Source of the DNA: DATGYC01 sp035298385
GTDB lineage: Bacteria; Bacillota; Sulfobacillia; Symbiobacteriales; Symbiobacteriaceae
Reading direction: 5' to 3'
DNA length: 12,776 nt
Assembly: GCA_035298385.1 (NCBI GenBank)
Contig: DATGYC010000252.1
Coordinates: 1-12,776, forward strand
The position numbers and the translations under genes were made by a program. The notes under the pieces were generated by a model. The model was given only the letters and a program-made list of their open reading frames with translations, ran no database searches and was not told where the DNA came from. Below, piece after piece: positions 4,821 to 11,869 of this stretch (the first letter of the stretch is position 1; each line of letters starts with the position of its first letter).

Positions 4821-6056
4821 CTAGTCGTACTTGCGAAGCGCCGGGAAGATCGTCCAGCAGACGACGCCCAGAATGGTGAAGCCAAGGCCCGAGGCGATTG
4901 CGATCGGGCCCGCACCGGTCACATCCGACAGGCTACCAGCCAGGAGCGTTCCCACCGGAGCGACAGCCTGGGCGGCCGATCCGAGTAGACCAAAGACCCG
5001 CCCCTGCATCTCTGGCGGCGTCTCTGACTGCAGGATGATCGCCAACAGGCCGTTGGTCACGGCCATACAGACGCCAGCGATAGCCATTAGACCGAGCATC
5101 GGCCAGTAGCCGACGAGCGGGATCGGGGACATCGTCAGGCCGATCAGGATGATCCCCGCGCCCATGATCAGACCTCGGCGTCGCAACTTCGCCGATAGGG
5201 CCATGAGCAGAAGCCCACCGAGCAAGAGCCCAACGGGGAGCGATCCCTCCATCAGGCCGACGAGCGAAGGCCCAATCTTCCACTCCTTGATCACCAAGAT
5301 CGCCACAACGGTCGCGGACGCATTGCCGAAGAAGTTGAGCAAGGGTGCCGCCACCACGAGGGCCTTGATCAGCGGCTGGCTACGCAGGGCGGTGATGCCC
5401 TCCCGTAGGTCCGCCCAGAAGGAGGTGCGTGGTCCCTTGCCGGCCGCCCTTGGGGAAGCGAAGTAGCCACCCGCCAGGATGCAGAGGGCCGAGAGCAGGT
5501 AGGAGGCGGCGTCCGCCCCGAAGGCGACGGAGGCGCCCCAGAGCCCAAAGACCGCACCGCCGATGGATGGACCAACGATCGAGGCCAGGGTGGAGAGGGT
5601 CTGAAGGCTTGCCTGGGCCTGGCCCACGTGCTCACGCCCCGCGATCTGGATCATGGAGGCGGAGAAGGCGGGGTTCATGAAGGCGTTGCAGAGGGCGATG
5701 GCGCAGGCCGTCAACACAACGACCACAAACGGCACATTGGGCAGACGCACCATGAAGAACATCAGGCCAACTAGGAGAAAGCGGGCCACGTCCATGGTGA
5801 TCATCAACCGACGGCGATCGACACGGTCGGCGATGGCGCCGGCGAAGGGGCCCGCCAGGACGCCCGTGGTGATCTTGGCGGCGGTCACGACCGCCATGGC
5901 CGTCCCCGAGTTTGTCGTTTGCAAGACCCAGAAGGCGAGGGCCAACGAGTGGAAGGTATCCCCAAAGACAGAGATGATGTGGCCCACGAGAATGAACAGA
6001 TATGTACGGTTCTTGAAGAGAGGCTTCGAACGGGCCTGGGTCGGCTCAGCGGCCAA
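4821..6056 (-). CDS. MFS transporter, drug/siderophore exporter type (first of two paralogues in map order)
   Basis: A 411-aa permease expected to span the inner membrane about 12 times and to export a small molecule by proton antiport. The signature loop ADRVDRRRLM between helices 2 and 3 marks the major facilitator superfamily, and the subgroup resembles the EntS-like and macrolide-efflux-like proteins. ETPPEMQGRVFGLL in the second half is the matching conserved loop. The N-terminal half shares long identical stretches with the neighbouring permease at 6140-7387 (NRTY, LVGH, FHS, FWVLQ, SGTAMA), so they arose by duplication. The start is TTG, with AAGGAG nine nt upstream and an in-frame stop just before it. 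The substrate cannot be read from sequence. Upstream lies a hairpin (6103-6134); no clear promoter follows it, so expression may rely on partial read-through from the paralogue. Confidence 0.93.
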   Translation of the reverse strand: MAAEPTQARSKPLFKNRTYLFILVGHIISVFGDTFHSLALAFWVLQTTNSGTAMAVVTAAKITTGVLAGPFAGAIADRVDRRRLMITMDVARFLLVGLMFFMVRLPNVPFVVVVLTACAIALCNAFMNPAFSASMIQIAGREHVGQAQASLQTLSTLASIVGPSIGGAVFGLWGASVAFGADAASYLLSALCILAGGYFASPRAAGKGPRTSFWADLREGITALRSQPLIKALVVAAPLLNFFGNASATVVAILVIKEWKIGPSLVGLMEGSLPVGLLLGGLLLMALSAKLRRRGLIMGAGIILIGLTMSPIPLVGYWPMLGLMAIAGVCMAVTNGLLAIILQSETPPEMQGRVFGLLGSAAQAVAPVGTLLAGSLSDVTGAGPIAIASGLGFTILGVVCWTIFPALRKYD

Positions 6057-6102
6057 TCAACTCAACTCCTTCTGATCAGGGGTATTCATATTCATCGAAC
6101 AA

Positions 6103-6134
6103 GAAAGACTCCCCTGCATCTTGGGGAGTCTTTC
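6103..6134 (-). terminator. Strong hairpin between the two MFS genes, probable (partial) terminator
   Basis: Arms GAAAGACTCCCC (6103-6114) and GGGGAGTCTTTC (6123-6134) are a perfect 12-bp inverted repeat with an 8-nt loop. On the minus strand the tail is TTTCTTGTT, a broken T-run, so termination may be incomplete. It starts 5 nt after the stop codon of the upstream permease. Confidence 0.7.
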
Positions 6135-6139
6135 CAATC

Positions 6140-7387
6140 TTAGTTGTATTGGCGCAGATCCTTTTGACCCAACAGGCCCAGGACGGCGACCAGGACAATC
6201 CCCAGACCGCTCAGGGTGGTCAGCAGGGCAGGCGAGGCGGCATCAGCGAGGGTACCCGCCAACATCATGCCGATCGGGCCCATCGCGCCAGCCACGGCGT
6301 TCAACAGGCCGAAGACCCGGCCCTGCAGTTCGGGCGGTGTCTCCTGCTGCAGCACGATGCTGAAGAGCACGTTGACCACGGCCAGGGCGATTCCGCTCGC
6401 GATGGAGATCGGCAGGGCTACGTAGAAACCAACGTTACCGACCATGGCGATCGTGAGGCCTGCCACGGCCAGACCGCCACCGATCCAGAGACCGCGGCGC
6501 TTGAGCTTGGCCTGCATCGCCATGATGAAGGCAGCACCGAGAAGGAAGCCGACCGGGGCCGAACCTTCCAAAAGGCCGAACTGCTGGGCGTTCACCAGCC
6601 AGACCTTTACGGCCAAGACCGGGATCAGCACGCCAAGGGCGCTGCCAAAGAGGTTGATCACCGGCGCTAGGACCAGGGTAGAGCGGATCAGGCCGTGCCC
6701 CCGGATCGCCATCAGCCCTTCCTTCAGCTCGCCCCAAAAGGAGGCGGGGCCTGCAGACTCACGCTTGGGTGAGGCGAACCGGCCGCCAGCCAGGACGGCC
6801 AAGAACGAGACCAAGTAGGAGGCCGAATCGATCCCGAAGGAGAGCTTGGCGCCCCAGGTCGCATAGACGAGTCCACCCGCAAGCGGACCGATGATCTGCG
6901 CCGCGGTCCAGATCATCTGGTTGAGGCCCGATGCCTGGCCGATCCGTTCCTTGCCGACGATGTTGATCATCGAGGCGGAGAACGCTGGCCCGGCGAAGGT
7001 GCCCGAAGCCGCAATCAAGGCCGAGATGATGACCAGGAGAAGGAACGGGGCCTTTGGCAGGGCGATGATCGGGATCATGGAACCGACCAGCAGGAGTCGG
7101 GCGATGTCCATCACCATCATCAGCCGGCGCCGGTCGACCCGGTCTGCGACTGTACCGGCGATCGGCCCGAGCAGGACGGAGACGATCGCCTTGACCGCCA
7201 TGATCGTCGCCATAGCCGTTCCAGAGCCGGTCGCCTGCAGGACCCAGAAGCCGAGGGCGACCGAGTGGAAGCCGTCACCGATGATCGAGATGGAATGGCC
7301 GACTAGGTTGGCCAGATACGTGCGGTTCCGGAGCAGGGGACGGTCAGTCTGTAAGGGGGCCGCGGTGGCCGCCAGAACCTGCGCCAT
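6140..7387 (-). CDS. MFS transporter, drug/siderophore exporter type (second paralogue)
   Basis: A 415-aa permease of the major facilitator superfamily with about 12 hydrophobic segments. It carries the same signatures as its neighbour: ADRVDRRRLM early in the protein and ETPPELQGRVFGLL in the second half. The two can be aligned from end to end, so they are tandem paralogues; this copy is transcribed first. I chose the ATG at 7387 because AGGAGG lies seven nt upstream. The reading frame stays open 30 codons further (to 7477), but that extension looks like untranslated leader and contains the inverted repeat at 7408-7432. A TATCAT -10-like box lies in that repeat, so a repressor could control it. 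The exported substrate is unknown; an antibiotic, siderophore or metabolite is possible. Confidence 0.93.
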   Translation of the reverse strand: MAQVLAATAAPLQTDRPLLRNRTYLANLVGHSISIIGDGFHSVALGFWVLQATGSGTAMATIMAVKAIVSVLLGPIAGTVADRVDRRRLMMVMDIARLLLVGSMIPIIALPKAPFLLLVIISALIAASGTFAGPAFSASMINIVGKERIGQASGLNQMIWTAAQIIGPLAGGLVYATWGAKLSFGIDSASYLVSFLAVLAGGRFASPKRESAGPASFWGELKEGLMAIRGHGLIRSTLVLAPVINLFGSALGVLIPVLAVKVWLVNAQQFGLLEGSAPVGFLLGAAFIMAMQAKLKRRGLWIGGGLAVAGLTIAMVGNVGFYVALPISIASGIALAVVNVLFSIVLQQETPPELQGRVFGLLNAVAGAMGPIGMMLAGTLADAASPALLTTLSGLGIVLVAVLGLLGQKDLRQYN

Positions 7388-7407
7388 GGGGGGTCCTCCT
7401 CGTATCG

Positions 7408-7432
7408 CTTGCTTGATTTGTATGATAGCAAG
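7408..7432 (-). promoter_or_regulatory. Candidate operator/promoter of the MFS pair
   Basis: CTTGCT (7408-7413) and AGCAAG (7427-7432) form a perfect 6-bp inverted repeat with a 13-bp centre. On the minus strand the centre begins with TATCAT, a five-of-six match to the -10 box, although no good -35 box is present at the right distance. A 25-bp palindromic site over a -10 box upstream of an efflux gene is the usual place for a TetR- or MarR-type repressor. No such regulator gene is in the window. Confidence 0.35.
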
Positions 7433-7515
7433 TGAGCGGGGGCGCCCATCAGGCGCAGTGGGCCGATTCGCTCTCATCCTTTGGTACGAGTGCGATAGCG
7501 CCCTAGCGGACCGGG

Positions 7516-8139
7516 TTACCGCACCGCTGCGACCCGGACCGCTTGGGCCTCCTGACCCCCAGCGATGGCCACACTCTGGCGCAGGATCTCCGCTGGGGGC
7601 AGTTCCTGCAGGAGGCCCCGGGCGAGGCCCGCCAGCAGGCGACCGGCCCGTTCGGCAGTCAGGGGCGCCGGTTCGGCCGCCGGCTGGGCACCTGGTAACA
7701 CGGCCCGCCAGGCGCCGACCGGGGAGACCAAGAGGAGGTCCCCCTCCTCCAGTGCCACGGCGGCCACGAGTGGCCCGGTCTCAATCAGTGCGGTCGCCGC
7801 CACCATCGCCTCCCGGGCGGAGGTGGCCGGGCGCCCCGTGATGCGGCCAAGCTGGTCGCCATCCACCAGGATCAGGTAGGGCTGCAGCGGCAGGAGCGCC
7901 GCCAGCCCTACATCGTCCGTCCAGACCAATGAGCGTAGCCCCGCCCGCCGCCAGGCGAGCGAGGCGATATCGGCCACCTTCCCCTCCCCGACGAGCACGA
8001 GGAGCCCTACGGCGGGCAGGGCGCCCAGAAGCTCGGCTTGGGAGAGGGCCATGGATCGGGAGACAGCCGGGTACTGTAGCTCCGCCAGGGTCGCCCCGGC
8101 CGAGCCGCCCGGCTGTTCCAGGCAAAGAATCGGTTTCAC
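7516..8139 (-). CDS. Hypothetical protein, function not recognised
   Basis: A 207-aa protein I do not recognise. It has no signal peptide or membrane helix. It is rich in Ala, Leu and Gly, with alternating hydrophobic strands and helices. Segments such as VGLLVLVGEGKVADIASLAW and LRSLVWTDD suggest an alpha/beta fold in the first half. The second half (VAAVALEEGDLLLVSPVG onward) could be a separate small domain, with a Pro/Ala-rich link near residue 155. The GTG start overlaps the stop codon of the SRPBCC gene by four bases (GTGA), with GGGGAG five nt upstream. This indicates translational coupling and probably a shared task. About 130 nt with no clear terminator follow before the MFS gene, so read-through is possible. 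Codon use looks like that of the neighbours, which argues that it is a real gene. Confidence 0.8.
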   Translation of the reverse strand: MKPILCLEQPGGSAGATLAELQYPAVSRSMALSQAELLGALPAVGLLVLVGEGKVADIASLAWRRAGLRSLVWTDDVGLAALLPLQPYLILVDGDQLGRITGRPATSAREAMVAATALIETGPLVAAVALEEGDLLLVSPVGAWRAVLPGAQPAAEPAPLTAERAGRLLAGLARGLLQELPPAEILRQSVAIAGGQEAQAVRVAAVR

Positions 8140-8639
8140 ACAGACTCCCCTTTAACTTCGGTCTGGTCATCAGGCAATCTCCGAGGACCAGGCGGGTTTA
8201 GCTCCGCCGAGGATTGCCCGCTGAAGGTGGACTCCACCATCTGCTGAAAACGGACTACGGCGTGCCAGACACCCAGGCGAACGAGCGGACCGGGCACGAG
8301 CCAGCGCAGGGGCCACGGGAAGCGGTACTGCATCTGAAAGCGCAACTGGGTACCGGTCGAGACGGACTCTAGGTCGACCTGGGCGCGCATCCGCCAGCCG
8401 CTCAACCCTTGATAGGTGATCCGGGTAGGCGTCAGCTCGGTCACGGCGGCATCAGCACGGAACCGAACTCCCAGTCGCCGGAACTGAAAGCGGTAGATCG
8501 AGCCAATCTCGCCCCGGCCGCTGAGCCGGTGGAAGAGCGGCGCCCCCTTCGGCAGGAGCGGCTCCACCGGATTCAGGACCATCCGATGCACCTCATCCAA
8601 CCGGGCCCCCAGTTTGATGTGGACCGCCAGTCGCGCCAT
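8136..8639 (-). CDS. SRPBCC-fold (START/polyketide cyclase-like) protein
   Basis: A 167-aa soluble protein that looks like a member of the SRPBCC superfamily, whose members enclose a hydrophobic ligand in a helix-grip fold. Evidence is the pattern: an initial strand and helix with LDEVHRMVLNPVE, then GSIYRFQFRRLGVRFRADAAVTEL, a strand block LTPTRITYQGLSGWRMRAQVDL, and FQMQYRFPWPLRWLVPGPLV leading into a C-terminal helix (about 123-140). The last 27 residues are Pro/Gly/Glu-rich and probably disordered. No catalytic residues can be assigned, so binding of a lipid or other hydrophobic molecule is only a guess. The ATG at 8639 has a rather distant AGGGGG, making the start less certain. It is the first gene of a coupled pair with the unrecognised protein at 7516-8139. 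Confidence 0.75.
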   Translation of the reverse strand: MARLAVHIKLGARLDEVHRMVLNPVEPLLPKGAPLFHRLSGRGEIGSIYRFQFRRLGVRFRADAAVTELTPTRITYQGLSGWRMRAQVDLESVSTGTQLRFQMQYRFPWPLRWLVPGPLVRLGVWHAVVRFQQMVESTFSGQSSAELNPPGPRRLPDDQTEVKGESV

Positions 8640-8720
8640 GAGTCAGACGCACCCCCTGCGCATCTGTTTCACCTTCAGTCTAGCGCGTTGAAGGGAAAGT
8701 TCCTAGAGAAAAATCCAAAC

Positions 8721-8754
8721 AAAAAAGCGAAACCCGGGCACGGGGCGCCCGGGT
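8721..8754 (-). terminator. Rho-independent terminator after the small hydrophilic gene
   Basis: Arms ACCCGGGC (8732-8739) and GCCCGGGT (8747-8754) form 8 perfect G/C-rich pairs with a 7-nt loop. In the minus-strand RNA a TTCGC spacer and six T residues (8721-8726) follow. It separates the 65-aa protein gene from the SRPBCC gene. Confidence 0.85.
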
Positions 8755-8761
8755 CACTCTG

Positions 8762-8959
8762 TTATGGCCGCTCGATCTGCGTGTTCGACTGCGTGCCGGT
8801 CTCGACATCATCCGGGTTGTCGAACTCGACCTGTGAGTCCAGGCTCATCGGCTGGCTCCGCTTTGGCTGGGGGCCGACCGGTCCGGCGGACGGCTTGTCG
8901 TGGTTGCCCGGACCGCCGTGCTGCTCTTCATAGGGAATCCCGGTCTGCTTGTGCGTCAT
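8762..8959 (-). CDS. Small hydrophilic hypothetical protein
   Basis: A 65-aa protein with no recognised family. It is very hydrophilic, rich in Gln, Asn, Asp, Pro and Gly, contains no Cys or Trp, and has no membrane segment. It is probably disordered. The start MTHKQTGIPYEEQHGGPG resembles short stress- or spore-associated proteins in composition only. I chose the ATG at 8959, which has a purine-rich GGAGGGAGAGG ending two nt upstream. An earlier in-frame ATG at 9007 would place 16 extra residues across the 8980-9035 hairpin. A proper terminator directly after the stop codon supports that this is a real transcribed gene. The gene lies 109 nt downstream of the htrA stop, so it may be read from the htrA transcript or from an unseen promoter. 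Confidence 0.6.
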   Translation of the reverse strand: MTHKQTGIPYEEQHGGPGNHDKPSAGPVGPQPKRSQPMSLDSQVEFDNPDDVETGTQSNTQIERP

Positions 8960-8979
8960 AGCCTCTCCCTCCTCCTCTT

Positions 8980-9035
8980 CGGTGGGCAACCTCCTGCGAG
9001 GCTGCAATCGCAGGATCCTCGGCGGTTGCCCACCG
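8980..9035. repeat. Large nested hairpin between htrA and the small hydrophilic gene
   Basis: Outer arms CGGTGGGCAACC (8980-8991) and GGTTGCCCACCG (9024-9035) are a perfect 12-bp inverted repeat. Directly inside, TCCTGCGA (8992-8999) and TCGCAGGA (9008-9015) add 8 perfect pairs around an 8-nt loop. The only unpaired part is an 8-nt bulge (9016-9023) containing CCTCG, which could instead pair with CGAGG at 8998-9002. No T-run follows on either strand. Confidence 0.75.
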
Positions 9036-9068
9036 GTAGTCTGCCCAGCGGGAGGAATGAGCTTCAGG

Positions 9069-10403
9069 CTACTCGGCCGGGCGAGCCTCCAGCGTCGCGG
9101 TGATCTTCACCCGCTCCTTGCCACGGGCGATCTCCAGGGTGATCTTGTCGCCGACCTTCTTGGTCCGGACGTAGTTGATCAGATCCTGGGCCTTCGCCAC
9201 CTTGTTGCCATCCACCGCGATAATGATATCGGCGGAGACGATCACACCGCGGGGCGTTGAGGCCGGGAGTTGGACGCCGGCCTTCTCAGCCGGGGTGCCC
9301 TCAATCACATCGACGATGACGGCACCCTCCGTTACATCGGTATTGAGCACCTTGGCGGCGTTGGAGTCCATATCCTGGAGGCTGACGCCCAGCCACGGGT
9401 AGACCTTGTTGCCGGCCTTCAGCTCGGGCAGAAGCTCCTTAGCCGTGTTGATCGGCACGGAGTAGCCAATGCCGACGTTGCCCTGCACCGGCCCCTCGAT
9501 CGCCGTGTTGATGCCGATCACCTCGCCCTTGGCGTTGAGGAGCGGGCCACCGGAGTTGCCCGGGTTGATCGCGGCGTCGGTCTGGAGGACGCCCTTGATC
9601 GACGCGCCGCCGGACTCGTCCAAGGTACGGTTCAGGCCGGAGATGATGCCGGCGGTGACGGTATTCTCAACGCCGAACGGGGCGCCGATGGCGATCGCCA
9701 GCTCGCCAACCTCAACCTTGCCCGAATCGCCGAGGGGGGCGGCGACGAGGGTCCGGTTGCCGGGATCGACCTTGACCACGGCGAGGTCCTGCATGCTGTC
9801 GGAGCCGACCAGGGTGGCGTTCAGCTCGGTGCCGTCCAAGAAATGGACCTTGATGGTGCGGGCGCCCTCGATCACGTGGTGGTTGGTCAGGATATAGCCC
9901 GACGGGTCGACGACGAAGCCGGAGCCGGTGGCGCCACCACGGGCGGTCCGGACCTCGAGCGAGACGACCGAGGGGCCGACCCGCTTGTAGACGTCAGAGA
10001 CGACGGTGGAGCCGTTGTAGATCTGTTCCGAGATGGTGGTCTTCTGGCTAGACCAGGACTGCGGCACACCGATGGGGGTGTTCTGCTTGTTGTAGCGGCT
10101 AATCATGGAGGCGGTCGTAGCGGAGCCGACCCCGGCACCGAGGGCGACCAGGGCGACGACGGCGATCGCCTTCCCCCAGAACCCACCCTTCTTGCGGCGG
10201 GGGGGCATCTCATCGGGGAGGGTCAGGGAGAGCCCTTCGATCGGCTCCTGGTTGCGGGGGATCTCTGGGAGCTGGGCAAGGGCGGCACGGGACTCATCAA
10301 CCGGCGGGGGCGCCGGGGTAGTCGTTTCATTCGTGACCTCAGCGGAGGGCGTGGCCTGCTCGGTGCTCGGGTCCTCGGGCAGCCGGTTCTCGTCGTTGTA
10401 CAT
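9069..10403 (-). CDS. htrA: HtrA/DegP-type serine protease, membrane-anchored with PDZ domain
   Basis: A 444-aa protease and chaperone for misfolded proteins outside the membrane. The N-terminal 75 residues are cytoplasmic, acidic and Pro/Thr-rich, ending in PPRRKKGG. One helix (about 78-98) anchors the protein. The S1C protease domain (about 135-325) has the triad H176 in TNHHV, D206 in DLAVV and S284 in GNSGGP. One PDZ domain (about 335-440) follows. The ATG start has GGAGGAG about 6 nt upstream. The gene lies about 105 nt downstream of a two-component system on the same strand. In Bacillus CssRS controls htrA, and in mycobacteria mprAB is followed by the HtrA-like pepD. The layout therefore suggests an envelope-stress regulon, with HtrA as target and perhaps feedback regulator. 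No clear promoter is visible in the gap. Confidence 0.97.
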   Translation of the reverse strand: MYNDENRLPEDPSTEQATPSAEVTNETTTPAPPPVDESRAALAQLPEIPRNQEPIEGLSLTLPDEMPPRRKKGGFWGKAIAVVALVALGAGVGSATTASMISRYNKQNTPIGVPQSWSSQKTTISEQIYNGSTVVSDVYKRVGPSVVSLEVRTARGGATGSGFVVDPSGYILTNHHVIEGARTIKVHFLDGTELNATLVGSDSMQDLAVVKVDPGNRTLVAAPLGDSGKVEVGELAIAIGAPFGVENTVTAGIISGLNRTLDESGGASIKGVLQTDAAINPGNSGGPLLNAKGEVIGINTAIEGPVQGNVGIGYSVPINTAKELLPELKAGNKVYPWLGVSLQDMDSNAAKVLNTDVTEGAVIVDVIEGTPAEKAGVQLPASTPRGVIVSADIIIAVDGNKVAKAQDLINYVRTKKVGDKITLEIARGKERVKITATLEARPAE

Positions 10404-10508
10404 AAGCGTCTCCTCCTACACGAACAGCTTTGGCCTCTCTCGATGGTCATAGTCTGCCAGAGTGGTATGAGTGGCGGATGAAGTGAAGCTGAGAATTGGG
10501 TAAGAAAG

Positions 10509-11864
10509 TTATCCGCGCAATGGCAACCAGAAAGAGAACGTAGACCCCTTCCCCGCTTCACTGGTCACGGAGAGCGTTCCCCCGTGCACCCCGGCCACCC
10601 AGCGGGCGATCGCTAGGCCTAGGCCGGTGCCACCACGGGTTCGGGCCGGGTCGGCGCGGTAGAAGCGCTCGAAGATGCGGGACAGGTCCGCCTCAGGAAT
10701 GCCGATGCCGGTGTCGATCACCTGGATGGCGATGCCCTCGCCCTGGCGCCCGGCCAGGAGGCGGACGGTGCCGCTGGGGGTGTACTTGAAGGCGTTGTCC
10801 AGGAGGATCAAGAGCGCCCGGCGGAGCCAGTCCGGGTGGGCCAGGACCGTCACCCGGTCCAGCGCCTCCGGCAGGTCGGACTCGAAGGTCGCCTCATGCG
10901 GCAGGGCAGCCGCCTTGCGGGCCACCTCCGCCAGGAGGGCGCCCAGGCGGACCGGCTCCAGGGTGGGCGCCTGTCCGGCGTCGGCTCGTGCCATCGTCAG
11001 GAGTTCGTCGATCAGGGTGGTCATCCGCTCGGCCTCCGACCGGATATCGGCCAGGGCGTCGGCGTCAAGCTCGCCCGCCTTCTGGAGGTACTCGACGTTC
11101 CCCCGGATGATCGTGAGTGGGGTCCGGAGCTCATGGGAGGCGTCGGCGACGAAGCGTTGCTGGGCGTCGACCGAGGCCTCCAGGCGGGTGTAGAGCGCCT
11201 CAACCTGGTCCAGCATGCCGTTAAAGGTCGTAACCAGGGCGCCCACCTCATCCGCAGAGGCGGGCTGGAGGACGCGCAGGGAGAGGTCACCCGACTCCCC
11301 GATCTCGCGGGCGCGGTCGGCCAACTCTCGGACCGGCCCCAGCGCCCGCTGGGCGACGATCCAGGCGACCCCGGCGCCCAGGAGGATGATCAGGAGGGCG
11401 CCAAGCATCAGTGGTAGTCCCAGGCCAGCGGAGACCTGATCCAGCAGTTGCAGCGTAGATGCAACCTGGACGTAGACGAGCAGCCCCCGGCCGACCGAGA
11501 CCGGCAGGGAGTAGAGCCGATAGTTCCGGCCGTCGGCATCGACCTCGGTGGTGAAGACCGGATCGCCCGCCTCAGCCGCCTTGGGCAGGGGGAAGACACC
11601 TCGCTCTACCCCGGCCTGAGCCAGGACCGAATCCTCGGTCCGGACCTGGACGAAGAGGGTCCGCTCGCCGAGTGTAGAGAAGCTGGGCAGGCGCCCCGTC
11701 AGCGGATAGGTGCTGGCCACCTGGACGGCGACCCGCTCCAGTTGCTGATCGACCGAGGCGAGGAAGGTGTAGCGAAAGGTCGAGTAGAGCAGCCCTGAGA
11801 AGAGCAGGACGGCGCCAGCCAGTAGCGCCGCATACAGAAGGGTCCAGCGCGCCCGAATCGACAC
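10509..11864 (-). CDS. Sensor histidine kinase, HAMP-containing, OmpR-partner type
   Basis: A 451-aa membrane sensor kinase. Two membrane helices (about 9-28 and 150-170) enclose an extracytoplasmic sensing domain of about 120 aa with no recognised fold. A HAMP linker (about 172-225) leads to the dimerisation domain with phospho-acceptor H244 in DASHELRTPLT. The ATPase domain has the N box LLDNAFKYTP (N357), G1 DTGIGIP, FERFYR, and G2 GGTGLGL. All required motifs are intact. I chose the GTG at 11864, since AAGGAG then lies 8 nt upstream. An earlier GTG at 11873 would overlap the regulator's stop codon but would leave no space after the Shine-Dalgarno sequence. The kinase follows its regulator by 5 nt and precedes htrA, which suggests it senses misfolded or damaged envelope proteins. 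Confidence 0.95.
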   Translation of the reverse strand: MSIRARWTLLYAALLAGAVLLFSGLLYSTFRYTFLASVDQQLERVAVQVASTYPLTGRLPSFSTLGERTLFVQVRTEDSVLAQAGVERGVFPLPKAAEAGDPVFTTEVDADGRNYRLYSLPVSVGRGLLVYVQVASTLQLLDQVSAGLGLPLMLGALLIILLGAGVAWIVAQRALGPVRELADRAREIGESGDLSLRVLQPASADEVGALVTTFNGMLDQVEALYTRLEASVDAQQRFVADASHELRTPLTIIRGNVEYLQKAGELDADALADIRSEAERMTTLIDELLTMARADAGQAPTLEPVRLGALLAEVARKAAALPHEATFESDLPEALDRVTVLAHPDWLRRALLILLDNAFKYTPSGTVRLLAGRQGEGIAIQVIDTGIGIPEADLSRIFERFYRADPARTRGGTGLGLAIARWVAGVHGGTLSVTSEAGKGSTFSFWLPLRG

Positions 11865-11869
11865 CGGTC

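Noticed and set aside
6891..7841. Plus-strand open frame of 316 codons across the MFS gene and the 207-aa gene
   Set aside because: It is antisense to two better-supported genes. Its product is low-complexity Arg/Pro/Gly-rich at the end, and it has no plausible ribosome-binding site.
9270..10481. Long plus-strand open frame of 403 codons opposite htrA
   Set aside because: It mirrors htrA, which has a complete protease triad and PDZ domain. The antisense translation has no recognisable domain and simply reflects GC-rich codon bias.
10404..10508. Search for a stress-type promoter in front of htrA
   Set aside because: I found only a weak TATGAC-like box with no partner, so I call no promoter there.
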